NCBI GenBank assembly: GCA_038501625.1
Contig: JAZAYU010000884.1
Span: forward strand, 1-64,000
DNA: 64,000 nucleotides
Reading direction: 5' to 3'
From: Corbicula japonica
Taxonomy: Eukaryota; Mollusca; Bivalvia; Venerida; Cyrenidae
The first letter of the stretch is position 1; the number at the start of each line of letters is the position of its first letter. The position numbers and the translations under genes are program-made. The notes under the pieces are model-generated. The model searched no databases. It saw only the letters and a program-made list of their open reading frames with translations, and was not told the DNA's origin. This document shows, in pieces, positions 11,446 through 24,245 of the stretch.

Positions 11446-11639
11446 AGGGCTCTCACTAGAGAGAGACTTGAAGGAATTAGTCTCATCAAAAGTGACCAGA
11501 CTTCTCTCTTTGTTGAGCTTTGTTAGAAGTCATTTTGTATTTACGATATAGGGAAAGAAAGCTGTTGACTGCAAACTTCTCCATAATGCAGTAAATTATG
11601 ACAAAACTCTCCCTGATTTGCAAGTCTGGTGAGAGCCCT
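11446..11639. mobile_element. Short MITE-like element with 14-bp inverted ends
   Basis: The left end reads agggctctcactag and the right end is its near-perfect complement (ctggtgagagccct, one mismatch). The flanks are AT-rich and similar (ttatac and attaata), but no exact target duplication could be assigned. The 194-bp interior has no coding capacity. Confidence 0.55.
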
Positions 11640-11857
11640 ATTAATAGTCAATTAATAAAATTTAATATACCATTATCCTTCTTCCACTCCTCTTCCAATT
11701 TCATGCTTTTTGAACCAGAGATGGCACATTTCTTTCATTTGATTTTATCACTGAAATTAACAAACACAAAATTGCAAGGGTGCAAGTTAGGATTTCTAAA
11801 AAACCTGAAATCCTGAAAATTTATTTAGGGTAAATGAAGAAAATCAATCATTTTTAG

Positions 11858-13258
11858 CAGGGTTGGCACCAATCGACCGCCCCTGGTTTAAACCGGTGTT
11901 TTAACCGGTTAAAACCGTCCCGGTCAATACTCCCCAAGTGGTTAATAGTGGTCAATACTGGTCAATTGAACTTTTTTTTCAAAATTTTCATAAAAGAAAG
12001 GAAGAAAACAAACCTTTTAAGTTTTATTTAATTTCTACTCAAGTAACTTTAGAACTAACTTCACTTGAACATGCTTTGCACTTAGAAATTGTCTTATTTC
12101 CCTCAGTAACTGAGATCATAAAATCCCCAAACAGGGTCTTTTGGCTTCATTCTGGTGAGTTTTTAGACAAAGTAAGAATTCTTTTAATGTTAGTATTTTA
12201 TCAACTTTCAGCAAAGAATGATTTAGTAACTTGATTTTTTTAATTAAAGCAAAGGCAATTTGCACCACCAGTAGGTGTTACACTCTTGCCAAGTAACACT
12301 TGTGTATGACAATGGATGGTGAGGAGATGGAGGGGTGTTGTGTCACACTTCTGTTGTTTATTGAACTTGGGAACATGTCAATTAAGATGCCTATGTGTTT
12401 ATTTAAGGATTATCCAATATCCATGAAGTAGGTGTTATACACCTGCCAGTTAACACTTGTGTTTGACAATTGATGGTCAAGAGACTGAGGGGTGATTGCA
12501 CTTCCTTTGACCTCACACATCTTTGCAAGTGAACAACCAAGTCATACTGTTTCATATAATGCATGTATTGTACTGAGCACTCGGGCAAAGCTTACAGAAT
12601 GTTCTTTAAAGAATCCACTACATAAATTACATAAAACATAACAAACAGTATATGAATTGAAACTTTTAGCATACTACATTTATTAATTTCAGTGTTACTT
12701 ATCATTAATGCCTATAATTATGTCAAGCTGTTTATATATACCATAAAGTTTCCACATACTTAAGAAAATGTGTCTGTAAGCATTGAATGCCCAAAGCTGA
12801 ATGACCATATATTTTCCAACAATGCACATGAGAACTTGTGCTTTAAACCAATGAAAACAACACCTTGTGATTGGTACATTCAAAAGATCTTACCCAATCA
12901 AAGGAAATTAATATTTTCCACCTAATTAGCTTTGCTTAACCAGCGGAAAATACATTTCCTTTGCTTATTGAACATAGGAACATACCAATTAAATATTTGT
13001 ATTTATTAAAGGCTTATCAATAATAAACCATTAATGAAGTACCATTTAGGCCCTTACAGGGGCTATTGTAAGGGCCTAAAGGATTCTAAATGATTATAAG
13101 AACATTTTGGACAGTTTGGTTGTGAATAAAATTGAATTGACCAGTAATGACCACTATTGACCAGAAATGACCACTATTGACCAGTAATGACCACTTTTGA
13201 CCAGTATTGACCACCGGCCCGGTCAATACTCAATTGACCGGTCAATAAGCCAACCCTG
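11858..13258. mobile_element. Non-autonomous hAT element with subterminal repeats
   Basis: The termini cagggttggc and gccaaccctg form a perfect 10-bp inverted repeat. They are flanked by an 8-bp direct duplication, atttttag (11850-11857 and 13259-13266), the hAT hallmark. Next to each end are many short repeats of the type ggtcaatactggtcaattg on the left, with the complement ttgaccagtaatgaccact repeated about six times on the right; these are likely transposase-binding arrays. Inside is a ~157-bp direct duplication (12273 and 12430). No transposase frame is present. Confidence 0.93.
13045..13080. other. Perfect 14-bp stem-loop
   Basis: tttaggcccttaca pairs perfectly with tgtaagggcctaaa across an 8-base loop. 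It lies inside the hAT element near its right subterminal array. Whether it has a role in transposition or is chance is unknown. Confidence 0.8.
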
Positions 13259-13266
13259 ATTTTTAG

Positions 13267-14256
13267 ACACACAAAAACCTGATTTTCAGGCAAACGCACC
13301 CATGAAATAATAACAATTATTTTGATCTTTGCTCAAATTACAAATATTCTTTATAATAACTTATTTTATTTTTTAAGTGAGTGATCATAACAATTAGTTT
13401 ACTCTCATTTTGTACTTTGCTAGAATGGTCTTTCTTCAGATTGTTTCTATTCTGCATTGAAATCCATTCAGTCTGAGGTGTGAGGTGTATCTACAAAAAG
13501 TCACCCACAATCTTTTGGACTGTGAAAAATGTTTTTCCTTTAGTTGCTGTGAAAAAGAGTGCTGTAATTTGTTTTGTAGTTAAAATGCCTGTTCCAACAG
13601 CCGTTCAAGAAAATTTCATAAAGTTATATTGATTAACTGTTGATTAACTGAATTAAGTATCCATATTGTTTCATCACTGCCAGAGTTATTATGTGTTTTC
13701 TTCTTTTGAAAAAATAAAATATGGATCCAGGCATGTCACTTTAAAATTAACCAGAAAGTATCAGACTGCAAAAAGTCAAAAATGTGTTGACTGCTCTTAT
13801 AAACTGGTCAAATTGGGTTATCACTAAAATTCACAAAGTGGGTTCCTTTTCAAATAACTACCGGTAATTTATTTTACATTGCTGATCAGAATTCAAGTCT
13901 GGGTAAAAATCATAGAATGAAATAGACATAAAATTAATGTCTTAAGTAGTTTTGGTTTATTTTACCTAAAAACAATTTGTAATGGAAGGCTAATAAATGA
14001 ATACTTGTTACATCAAAATTATTGAAGTGAAACACTGTGTAAACCTAGGTTCACTTCAATACTTAATACTGGTGTAACATCAAAAGGGAGACAATATATT
14101 CATTTTTATAATTTGGCACATGTTTGTAGTGAACAAAATGTATATCTTTGGTTTTCATTTCATAATTTATTGTCACTTTGTTAGGCAATTCTACTATTAA
14201 CAAGACTTAATTTAACACTATGAAACTAATTTGAGTTATTTATCAAATTACAGGAA
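13267..14256. other. AT-rich sequence without a recognised gene
   Basis: No coding frame with family motifs was seen. An imperfect inverted repeat at about 14005-14080 pairs gttacatcaaaattattga with the acttcaatacttaatactgg side, and is probably an old foldback. Confidence 0.4.
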
Positions 14257-15022
14257 CCTGAATTTCCATCAGAAAATATTCAGATAGGAAAAAATATTAC
14301 ATTTTCCCAACGCAACGGATTTGTACCCCACCCATTAACATGTTAAAATAATTTACCAGTTGCAATGTTGACAGCGTTATCACAGCTCAAGCATTACAAA
14401 GAAACTAAAATATACTGTTTAAAATAATTACATCTCCTAAACAGTCATTGATTCTGGATTTAACTCAAACATTATTTTCTACCTTCACTTTTGTTGTCCA
14501 CTTCATTGCATGACGTCAAACAGTTCTATACCGCTTCAAATGGTTCAAATGGTTGATACATGTCTGACCAGAACCAAAAATCATCTAAACCTGTTTATGA
14601 ATAATTAAATCAATTAATAAATACTTCATTCTTTCTTCCGGGATGCAAAATTTACCTGAAATGCATTTAAGAGATACTATTAAATAAATATTGTGAAGTT
14701 CCCATTTCTGTATAAACTTGGTGAATCCCTGAGGTGCTACTCTTTTTCTTCTTATGGTTTTCCCTGGGTTATTAATTTTGAGAATATCTGTTCTGATTAA
14801 ATGACCTGTGAGACTTATGGAATGGAGTGTAAGACAAAACTGAAAGTAGGAAAAACTTCGTATAGCGGATTTCATAAGGTCTACATATAACACGCAATTA
14901 TTGAAAACATTAGATTTTCATTTCTTTGAAATTTTATACTTCAGAAAATCTTGTGTCAACTATGTAGCTGGTTACGGTTTGGAAATGGGTTAGATCTGGA
15001 TATTTTCTGATGGAAATTCAGG
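14257..15022. mobile_element. 766-bp element with 29-bp terminal inverted repeats
   Basis: The left end (14257-14285, starting cctgaatttccatcagaaaa) is repeated inverted at 14994-15022 with one mismatch in 29. No clear target duplication was found; TA occurs a few bases outside each end. The interior has a 102-codon minus-strand frame with no recognisable motif. Superfamily is unassigned. Confidence 0.7.
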
Positions 15023-15683
15023 CTCTTATGATCAAATGCATAAAATGCATTTATTAATATATCTGTTAAATCAATTCATGTATGAATTTTAAATTACTTT
15101 AAACATAATTTTCAATAGATCAAAATGTTATAAAAAATCATTGTGAATCAGATGCTTTATGTTTTACTTAAAGCATTCAAATGGGAATATAATTCTTACA
15201 CGAGTGACGATATTTTACCAAGTAATTCGTTAATCGTTCAAAATCCAACTTTTTTCAATGCAATACATTGAAATAATTTGATTACTTACATCTCTACAAG
15301 GTTCCACAATTAATATCCACAATGATTAGGGCCCTAAATTAAAAAAGTTTCGCTTAGCCCTACGGTCGATTTTGCGACTCCTACTTTCATTTTGGAGAGT
15401 GCATTAATTAATTAAATGACGTAACCGTTCAATAAAACCCAAAGAGCCAAAATCACGTTTACTGCGGTGTAGTCTTTCGAATCTAAAATTTCAAGTTTTA
15501 CAATGATTTTGTAACGTAGGCTACCATTCGAAAACCACCAAATCCACCTCCATTTCCATATGAATAATTCTATTTACAAAGAGAACTTCTATTGTCAATA
15601 TACATTCAAATATAACCTGGGTGTTATAAAAACATTGCATCACGAAAATAACTCGATAAATACTCACTGTTCATTTGATTACG
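15023..15683. other. Intergenic sequence, less AT-rich towards its end
   Basis: No gene was recognised. The part from about 15350 is richer in CpG than its surroundings and leads into the possible promoter or first exon below. Confidence 0.3.
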
Positions 15684-15809
15684 ATGGATTTTTCGTCTTC
15701 ACCGAACGTTGTCGAATCCAATATGGCGTTCCGCCATCAGGTATTCATGCGCGTTCATGACTCAAAATCTTGTCGAACGTTCCACGAGTTAAATTTCTTC
15801 AAATATTGA
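15684..15809 (+). CDS. Possible first exon or small ORF (41 codons), unknown
   Basis: An ATG at 15684 opens a 41-codon frame beginning MDFSSSPNVVESNMAFRHQ. A possible splice donor, cag then gtattc, follows codon 19 at 15741. The sequence ccaatatggcg at 15718 resembles a YY1 motif, which is often found at metazoan transcription starts, and the local sequence is richer in CpG than its flanks. On the minus strand the same block also offers a donor-like gtgagt. There is no homology that I recognise, so this is a weak candidate for a promoter and exon and could be chance. Confidence 0.22.
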   Translation: MDFSSSPNVVESNMAFRHQVFMRVHDSKSCRTFHELNFFKY

Positions 15810-17411
15810 TTGATTCCATATTTTTTAATATAAATTTTATCGTTTTGCACAGAATTACAAAATTGACCGCTTTGTAGCATTGACTTACTTTTTGAAACTA
15901 AGAACTATATTCTAGGGTAGCAAGCATACATTCTATGGTAGCATGCAAGTACTGTCGTTACTACATTGAAATAAAGAAGGAGTTAGGACAGTATTGCATG
16001 CAACCCTCAAATTGTTAGGTTCATAGTAAAGCAAAAACGATTGTCGAAAATTGGTTTTCACTGAGTCTGCCGACTCAAAAACTGCATTGATTAGAACTGA
16101 AATTTAAAATAAATATCAAAGCAAAATATATTTTAAAGAAGCCCTGTATTTCTGTAAGACATGTAGCGATTTATTAAGTATCAGTTTATGTGAAATTCGA
16201 CGGGACTTTAGTTTTGTTAGAGAAATATTCTCAGAATAACGGTGAGTAGAATTTGTCTTAATATATTAAAAATTAAATCGTCGCTGAATTAAAGAAATTT
16301 AAGTTTATAGTTTAAAAATTCAAGTGGGTGAAAGATTTTCATACAATATTCGTATATTGCAAAAATAATGCACTGCGGCAGAATTTGGTGTTTATTCTTT
16401 ATGTGCATAATTTGTTTGATACGACAATTGACATTTTTGGTCACTGGATTATAGCAATTTCAGTTGCTTAACATGCTAAATATGTAATAAAAATACAAAA
16501 AGGTAACTGTATATTGCTAGCAATGATTAAAATGAAATAACCTGATCACGATATTCAATTCTGCACACTTTCTTCTAGTGCAGATATAAATCCACAGAAG
16601 CACCAAAGGTTTGGAAAATTTGCCATAAGCATATCAACAGATTTACGCAAATTTCAGAATATTGTCTCTATGCTTTGAATGTCAAATTGTTTGTACGGCT
16701 TTTCCTAACTCTTTTCCAATCTTTCTTCAGCATTTTTTTATCAATGACCGTAAAACATATGAAATGTCTTGCTTTAAATAGATATCCAACAATTTAAATG
16801 ATAAACGGAGGTACCTCTCTGGTTAATTATCTTCTTTTCCAACGCAGGAGTGAGTCCAGAGGGGTCCGATTTGCGCATCAATGTTTATTAGTTTTTCATT
16901 GACTTTTGTCCAGATTGTTGGAAATAATCATGTAACTTTTGTAAGACTGCTTTAATGAACCCCTTTCTGGAAATCTTGCCTCCAAAAGTAAAAAATGAAG
17001 AATGAAACGGAAAGCATTTTTACACAACAGAAATTATGTATACATTTATTTACAATGGCTGTTATGGATCATTTTGCTTCTGTTGTGAAACGTCGAAGAG
17101 TTCTTTATAATTCCCTCAACTTCTTTTTCAAAATCATCGACTGTAAATAGTATTACCGTTGATAAGAAGACAATATTGATGTGTCTTATGTTCACATTGG
17201 AGAATGAATTAGAAAAAAGCAGAATAAAGCATATTGGCACCGGCAATGTGAGAATAGAACATATTGGCTGTGCGTCCTTTCGATAGTTCCATATATCGGT
17301 TTCGCCTTGTTTTGAAATATATCACAGAGACAGAATCATCTAACTTTAATTTAATAAATATCATCAATTAAGTGCATCAACGGATGCAACAGCTTAATTT
17401 GTGTTGGTCTA
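15810..17411. other. AT-rich sequence without a recognised gene
   Basis: Only short chance frames were seen. A donor-like ggtgagtag occurs near 16241, but no coding exon precedes it. Confidence 0.4.
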
Positions 17412-17962
17412 CACTCACCCAAAGGTCTAAATTGGTCATCAACTGTATATGTTTAAAATTTATACGAGTTTCGTTTCATCTCTATTTCATGAGAAGTTTT
17501 AAAGAACTGTTTTGTCGTGTAATCGATTATTAAATGTCTTGAAATCGTTATTTTTTTTCTTTAATGGATTCAATACAATTTAAAATGCAGGGTCAAAATT
17601 AAAAGAGTCTTTAATTGAAAGGGAGGTAATTATAAATTTGGGTAATTTGAAGGGGATTTATTTAAATAAAAATTCTGCTGATTAATAAATTGTTATGTTT
17701 TTCCTACTTATGAGTGGTCCTGTTAAAACAAAACGAGCAATTAAGAGCAATTTTCTGATTGTTTGACCTTAAATCGCATAAAACGCAGTTTCAGCAAATT
17801 TAGGATAACTCTTTCAAAACTTTTCCAAAGTCAAATGTTACAGGATTAAAGCTTAAACTGAAGACTGTTGTTGGCAATTGATCACCAATAAAGAGTTTAG
17901 TCAATATTTTTCTTATAAAAATTTTCGGCCGAAATGTGACCAATTAGAACTTTGGGTGAGTG
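17412..17962. mobile_element. MITE, possibly mariner-like (551 bp)
   Basis: The left end cactcacccaaaggtctaaa pairs with the right end, whose complement reads cactcacccaaagttctaat; they match over ~26 bp with two differences. TA precedes the left end but AA follows the right end, so a TA target duplication is only partly supported. There is no coding frame. A related segment lies inverted at 18899-19145. Confidence 0.6.
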
Positions 17963-18487
17963 AAATTATGCGTATTAAATCTTCTTAAAAGTGGTAAAAT
18001 GCATTATGTATGCTACAATTTAATTTTGTGTAGAAACGTAGGTATCCAAGTCATTCGATACGTAATTAGTGAAATATGTATTGATTAACAACCCAGACGT
18101 ATAAATTCCCTTTATAATGGTGACTATCTGATACGAGCAGCCGACAACACACGAAGACATCCGCAACTGAAAATTTCAAATAATCGTATCAAAAAAAATT
18201 GCACATTTATCTGTCGGGTTATGCACTGCGGGGACCTATACCATGCAGATTTTAGAACATGATATCCAACTGGCAGGAAAAATATCGCTTTAACGGCCGG
18301 TTTAACGTAGAATGACACTCGGCCCTATAAAGATTACTTTGTACAATGTCAGAGTGCATGTAGGACAAAGTTTCCAAAATTCTTTGGCAGAATCTTTCGA
18401 TGATTAAAAAATGGTACAGCTCCATATTTAATACAATACATTCACCCAAATTTCTAATTTCTGACTTTTTGTCCGTATTTTTTTATT

Positions 18488-18569
18488 AGAAAAAAAGTAA
18501 TATATGCATATCAGGAATCGCCACACTTACAAAAGCACAGCCTTCTCACGCAGCGGAAAAGAAGAGAGG

Positions 18570-18613
<44 letters not shown>

Positions 18614-18820
18614 ATGTTTTAATAAGTATTTCAATTCAAAAAGGACGCCACAAACAATTAACGGAGGAGAGAACGTTTGGGGATACCGCCTTGGAACGGC
18701 CAATGGCAAAACAAATTGGCACAGGGGGTTTAAACCAAGTTCTAGGGTCACCAACCTCACACTTGACCCAACAGGTTCTCGTATCACAAAACAGGTACAA
18801 GTTGTCTTGGTGAAATAAGT
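18488..18820 (+). repeat. Dispersed repeat family D, long copy
   Basis: It begins tgcatatcaggaatcgccac at 18504 after an A-rich lead. It runs through a purine tract expanded into a pure (AG)n microsatellite (about 18575-18612), a block ending ggggataccgccttggaac, aatggcaaaac, the conserved gtttaaaccaagttctaggg, and aacaggttctcgtatcac, and ends near gtcttggtgaaataag. The 104-codon frame across it is not conserved in other copies. It lies between two inverted segments related to the 17412 element. Confidence 0.85.
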
Positions 18821-18898
18821 TTTCTTGTTTTGTTTTAATCGCATCCCTCATTAGTCGGGAAAACAAAAAACTATTAATCAACAGCACATTTATTTAAA

Positions 18899-19145
18899 AA
18901 AATCCCCTTCAGAGTATCCAATTTCAAAATTACCTTCCTTTCAATTTAAGACTGTTCTACTTTTGACCCTGCGGTGTAAGTAAATGGTATTGGATTCATT
19001 TAAGAAAACAATCAACAAAGATTTAAAAAGGCATTAGAGAATAGATTTCAAGACAAAACAGTTCTTTCTACAACCTCTCTTGACGCAAGGAAGAAACGAA
19101 ACTAGTATTCATTGTATGACTAATTAGAACTTTTGTTGAGTGTAA
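18899..19145. repeat. Inverted partial copy of the 17412 element
   Basis: The reverse complement matches 17412-17660 over ~245 bp with moderate divergence. Shared blocks include aaagaactgttttgtc, gcagggtcaaaa, gaaagg-aggtaatt and gaaggggatt. Together they form a long inverted repeat enclosing ~1.2 kb. Confidence 0.65.
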
Positions 19146-19333
19146 ATTAAATATACAATTCCAATGTAACCACAATAGAATAAAATCAACTTTCAGTTCC
19201 AGGATGTACAAAGTGATTCATACCATACTGAGACCGCTGTCCGCTGCACACGTCGAGAAAAACACCAGACAGACCGAGTTAGAAGAAACGACACCATTAA
19301 ATGGAATTGGTGCTAATATTGAGGTAACCTGGT

Positions 19334-19475
19334 CCCAAGGTTATAAAGCTGAGTTTGGAAACCAGTCTCAAATCTCAAGCATCTGATTGGCTGAAATGGC
19401 GACTGGTCGCCATTTCAGCCAATCAGATGCTTGAGATTTGAGACTGGTTTCCATGCTCAGTTTTATAACCTTGGG
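19334..19475. mobile_element. Foldback MITE family H, copy 1
   Basis: This is a near-perfect 142-bp hairpin. The arm runs cccaaggttataaa, then gaaaccagtctcaaatctca, then gattggctgaaatggcgac, and its complement follows after a 2-base loop (tg, 19404-19405). Mismatches occur only in the outer third. Related hairpins lie at 39903 and 54838. It has no coding capacity. Confidence 0.9.
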
Positions 19476-22400
19476 CACAGACTTGTTTTGTGAAATGTCA
19501 ATGGTGTAATTATGTATGGAGATGTTTCTCTGTATCATATAAATGAATTTGGGATTTCATTCAATCACATTTATCAATAAGCCATCGTTTAAATGCTCTT
19601 TTCATCCATCCCTGACGAAATTAAGGCGTCATTTAGTTCCATTGACTGTCTGTTAGCCACTCGCCAGACAAATAAATTTTACAATTGTGAAAAAAAAACA
19701 TCATAGGCTACGTGTATTTTATGTTCTTTGTTTCTTATTTTCAAATTGGATAAAGAAAGGGAATAATGCTTTCTGCCACTTCTAATGTAAGAATATGACA
19801 TACTCATAATAATGGTCCTGATTCGTTTTCTTACAAGTTCTAATATATTCTACTCAAAGTCTGCTAAGCACCAAGTTAACCACACATTCTTGTGAAATCT
19901 TCCTTATATGCAACTGGAAATCGTTTAATGATGCATTGAGATGGTCCTCCTTGTACGCATAACCACGAACGACAGTCGTGTTATCATAGTATTTGACTTA
20001 CGCTGCATACATTTACCCGACATTTGTAGATACTCAATATGACTAAATGTTTAAGATTGAATTTATAACAAATGCGAATGTCATGAGGTTTTGTTGGATG
20101 CAGACATCATTAGATTTTGTTTTGGCAAACATTATTTTCACATCCATGGTAAACCATTTAAATTCAAACTAACCTCCACAGACGCTTTACAAGTTTTGAA
20201 AAATTGGTCTATATTATTCAATCAGTCATTAATGAGGTGATTAAAAAGAAACAAAAGAAATAAAACTAATTACTGGCATACAACAGGAAAACATAGGGTT
20301 AAAAGCTTTAACGTCAATTCTGGAAAAAACGCAATCATTATGTTGAGGTTGTCAAAGTCTCCCGTACGTACTTTACTACAGTGTAGTTATCAGTTTCAAT
20401 TACCTCCCTTGATAGTTTAATGCAAATTTCAAACCATAGAGAATATTGGTCAGTGTGAATGGCAGTATAAAGGCATACTTGAATTCGCTCTCTAACACTA
20501 TCGGCTTATTACTTTCACCTCTGTTATAGGCTGGGACTACTTTCAACTACATTAACTCAAAGAAAAACTTCACTAATTACTTTTACAATTGCTTGGGTTT
20601 CTTCGGTTTTAATGAATGATAGTGAAGATTTAAGTCATTTGTTTTACCTCAAGCTTTCAAATTCATAATTTATGACTGAATAAAAAGGGGTGTCGAGTTT
20701 GGTAAAAAAAATGGACATCGAGCCTTTCGCAGAGATGTAGTGAGTGTAAGAACGACAACTCTGCAAAGGAGATTGACGTGAACTATCCTTTTGGGGTATA
20801 GTGATGGTACGTATTGTGTCTTTGTCTTGCATGGTTGGCTAGGCGCTGCCGATGCTTTTGTATGGCTATGAGGTCGTCTATGCATTTATGTGTGCTAATA
20901 GTGTGATATTCATAGAATCAGACTGCAGATATGTGTAACGTTCTATTCCCATGGCCAGGGATAGAATAAACACTTACGATAGTATTCATTTATTATACTT
21001 TTAATCGTTTGGATTAAGAGAAGGTGGAATGTACTTTAACACAGTCCGTTGATACATGTTGTACAATATTTGAAAATGATCACGTTTCAGAGGGAAAATA
21101 TGCCTCCAAAAGTACAAATGTTAAACCATCAGACTAATACGACAGAAATTAGATGGGAGAGACGGAAAAGCTTATCTATCAAACCACTAGACTGTCTCAC
21201 TTAACGATATATTCACTTCATTTACACGACAAAATCATGTTGTTGTTTAATCGTCGTCTTGCACGTTAAAAGCCTAGGGAACAAATAAACCAGTTATTAG
21301 ATTGGGGTACCTATATTATTAATGGCTGATGTTGTTAATATAAATGAAATTAGGGAAACACATATCAACTACTGTATCAAATAGCAGTTTCATTTTCATT
21401 GAATTTGTAAAAGAACGGTACTCAAATACCCCGTAAACAGTTCCAGACTACCGCAGGTACATGGTGTCCTAAAAGAAAGGTTACACTTTCCTACCTTTAA
21501 AATTTCAATTAAATGTTGGAGAATTTGGATCAAAATACTTACACATATGGTGTAAGTTTGTTTTGGTAAAATACGTGAGTTCAAATTTGACTATTTCTGG
21601 TTTCAATTGTGTAACATTCTTCTATATGGCATTAGTCCTTTGATTTTGTTAGTTTAAATATTACACGAAAGCACATGGAATTCCTATTTACTCATCAGTA
21701 ACATGCTAAATTTGTTTATTAATGTAATTGTTTTCTTAATTGAGTTTGTTTAGCAACTCAATGCAATAGGAAACAAAATGAAATTAAATTTAAAAACGCA
21801 CTGAAGACTTCGTGAACATCACTATGGACAGGCTTTCGTACATTCTTTTTATACTGAAATATCGTTCCTCAAGAAAGTGGTTAGAGACAGAGTCCAAATT
21901 TATTTCAATAGGCTAGATCGAACTTGTATTGTAATATCTGCAAGTTCTGTGATCTTCACTTAAATCTCTTCCTGTTCCTCAAACATATCCGTTGTGTTAT
22001 AATGTGATTGTATTTATTCAAACTGTTATTCGATGGGTTCAAAACGCCTCACATTTATCTTCCTAAACGAATACAAAGACATTTGCCAAATAAGAATGTG
22101 ATTTATATCTCTCTTCGAGGAATTTGTTTTAAATCCGACCGAATTGGGCATCAGATTTGGGAAAATTGTACTGCTTAAACAGTACTTTAACTAATGGGGC
22201 AATCTAAACTTCCTGACGCATATGTGCATTTAAAATCAGCTTAACTTCAGCACTGTGAGGATATTTACATTTCAAGGTTGAAGGTTTAGTAGAGTTCTGC
22301 CATTTAAGTTTAATTTGGAACAACTGCGACAGTTTATTTTTTTTGTTGTTTTTCGTAAAACATCTGCGAAAGTCACCTTGATATATTAGAAATAGAAAAT

Positions 22401-24044
22401 GCAGATGTGTTTTTTTCGTATTTTACATTATTTTACTATCATGATTTATTCTATGTTTTGGTATTTCTCGATACGAATAATGCTTCAAATAAAATGTTTG
22501 CAACAACGTTTCGAAAAAGACAGAATGACCTTTGGAACTGTAACTCTTCCATCTGACAGAAATCAAAACAATAACGTAAGCGTTACAAAATATTAATGAA
22601 TGAATCATAACAAGCGATTAAGCTCTACCAATCTTTAAGTAATTTTGATAACGCTTTCCTCAAGAAACACATCATGAATACGTTAGGCTCTGATATGGAA
22701 TTTATCAATTTTGACAAAATTTCTGACAATGTATTTATGCTTGCATTACAAACTGACAAATTAGTTTCAAACAAATGTTATAAACTTATTTCTATCCTTT
22801 ATAAAACGAATTCAGAAATGTTATCATATCAAATTGGTATATTATTTGTGTTTTCGTCTTTATATAAATTTGCCGGCAATGTTGTCGGGAACTTGTTTGG
22901 GTGGAGTTATTTTAACAAGACATATGTATTTGTTGCTATATAGTTATTTGGGGACTTAAGTGGTGATTGTGATTTTGGTTTTAAACCTGAATGGCAATAT
23001 GTTTTGGATCGGACATTTTTTAGGCGGTACAACCATCCGAATTCTCTTTTTTTCTATTTATTTTAAGTGCTTTTCTGAAAAAGATAAACAAAAAAATCAT
23101 TTGACCTGAGCGATTTCTTTGGAAACATGTTATGGTTAAATTACAGTTACTTTTCTCAAACAAATTATAATTACATGTATATACTCTTTATTTAATTGTT
23201 GTGATTAAAATACCGGTACAACTACTTTAACAAAATGATAAGACCAAATATCAATTAGATTAGGACAAAACTTTTGCACTATCTAAAAGTAAAATTGACT
23301 GCACACACAGTTGTAAGCTTATCTCTTATCAAACTTGATTCACCGTAGAAGTTTTGAGTACATACAAATTTTAAAGAATTGTAATTAAAAAATCAACATA
23401 TTTAAATTTATTAAAATCATAAGTTTTAAATGATGAATTTCAACCATGTTTATTTCTACATTTGAAATATCCACTCATGAATCTTTTAGCTAACTTCATT
23501 CATACCAACATTATATTTTCTAAAATATCAGCATGCTGTTGCCGAAATATAACAAACGGATTGTGTACATTCATTTATTTTGAAACAAGAACAATAATAA
23601 TTTATATAGAATGATATTATCTCAATTTATTAATCAAATATTTATATTTCGTATCAAAACAAATATAATTGTATATGGATAAATGTTTATAAGTTTTATA
23701 GGTAATTGTTATTGTGTTTTTGCTATGTCAATAACACCCCATGAGAAACCAAAGCGTGCTTTTATTGACTAAGTTTTATATATTATTCATACACACACAA
23801 AACAAAAAAACACACACAATAAAACGAGTCATCAATGAAAAATATTACAATTAAAATTTTAAAAAAATGTTTTTGATTCAGCAAATGATACAATGGTTGC
23901 TTTATAATTATGTCCATACCAATATTCTTACCCCGAAAAAGACATCAAAAGCCTGAGTATTCACAGAATCACTTTATATAGCGCCTGCTTCAAAAGGACT
24001 TATCATTTATGATATTTCATTATGCCGAGAAAAAAACCTGATTT
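19476..24044. other. AT-rich sequence without a recognised gene
   Basis: No coding frame shows family motifs, no RNA gene was recognised and no long repeat was seen. The stretch 20670-20885 is less AT-rich and open in two minus-strand frames, but without splice context or similarity. Confidence 0.4.
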
Positions 24045-24245
24045 ATTGGTGTACAAACCAATTACATTATTTCACATGATTTATCTCTCCACAGAGGCAA
24101 GAGTTCGTGTATAGAGCGTATTGAAATATTATAGAAACTCGTAACATACAATAAATCAAATTTCTTGATAGCTGGTAAACGTATCCAAATTAAATCATAT
24201 GTAGTCGATACTGTGGCGTTACCATTTTTATGGATGATATTCGTG
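24045..24245. repeat. Dispersed repeat, copy 1 of a pair
   Basis: This segment is about 70-80% similar by eye to 29570-29740. Shared blocks include accaattacattatttcac or accaattacattatttgac, gttcgtgtatag or ggtcgtgtatag, aaactcgtaacatacaataa or aaactcattacatgcaataa, and tgtagtcgata. The boundaries are approximate. Confidence 0.6.

Noticed and set aside
18504..18887. Frames of 83 to 105 codons on both strands
   Set aside because: They span a family D copy and its (AG)n tract, which removes stops in both strands.
20644..20885. Two overlapping minus-strand frames in a less AT-rich stretch
   Set aside because: Both frames are equally open, there is no family motif, and no convincing splice sites bound them.
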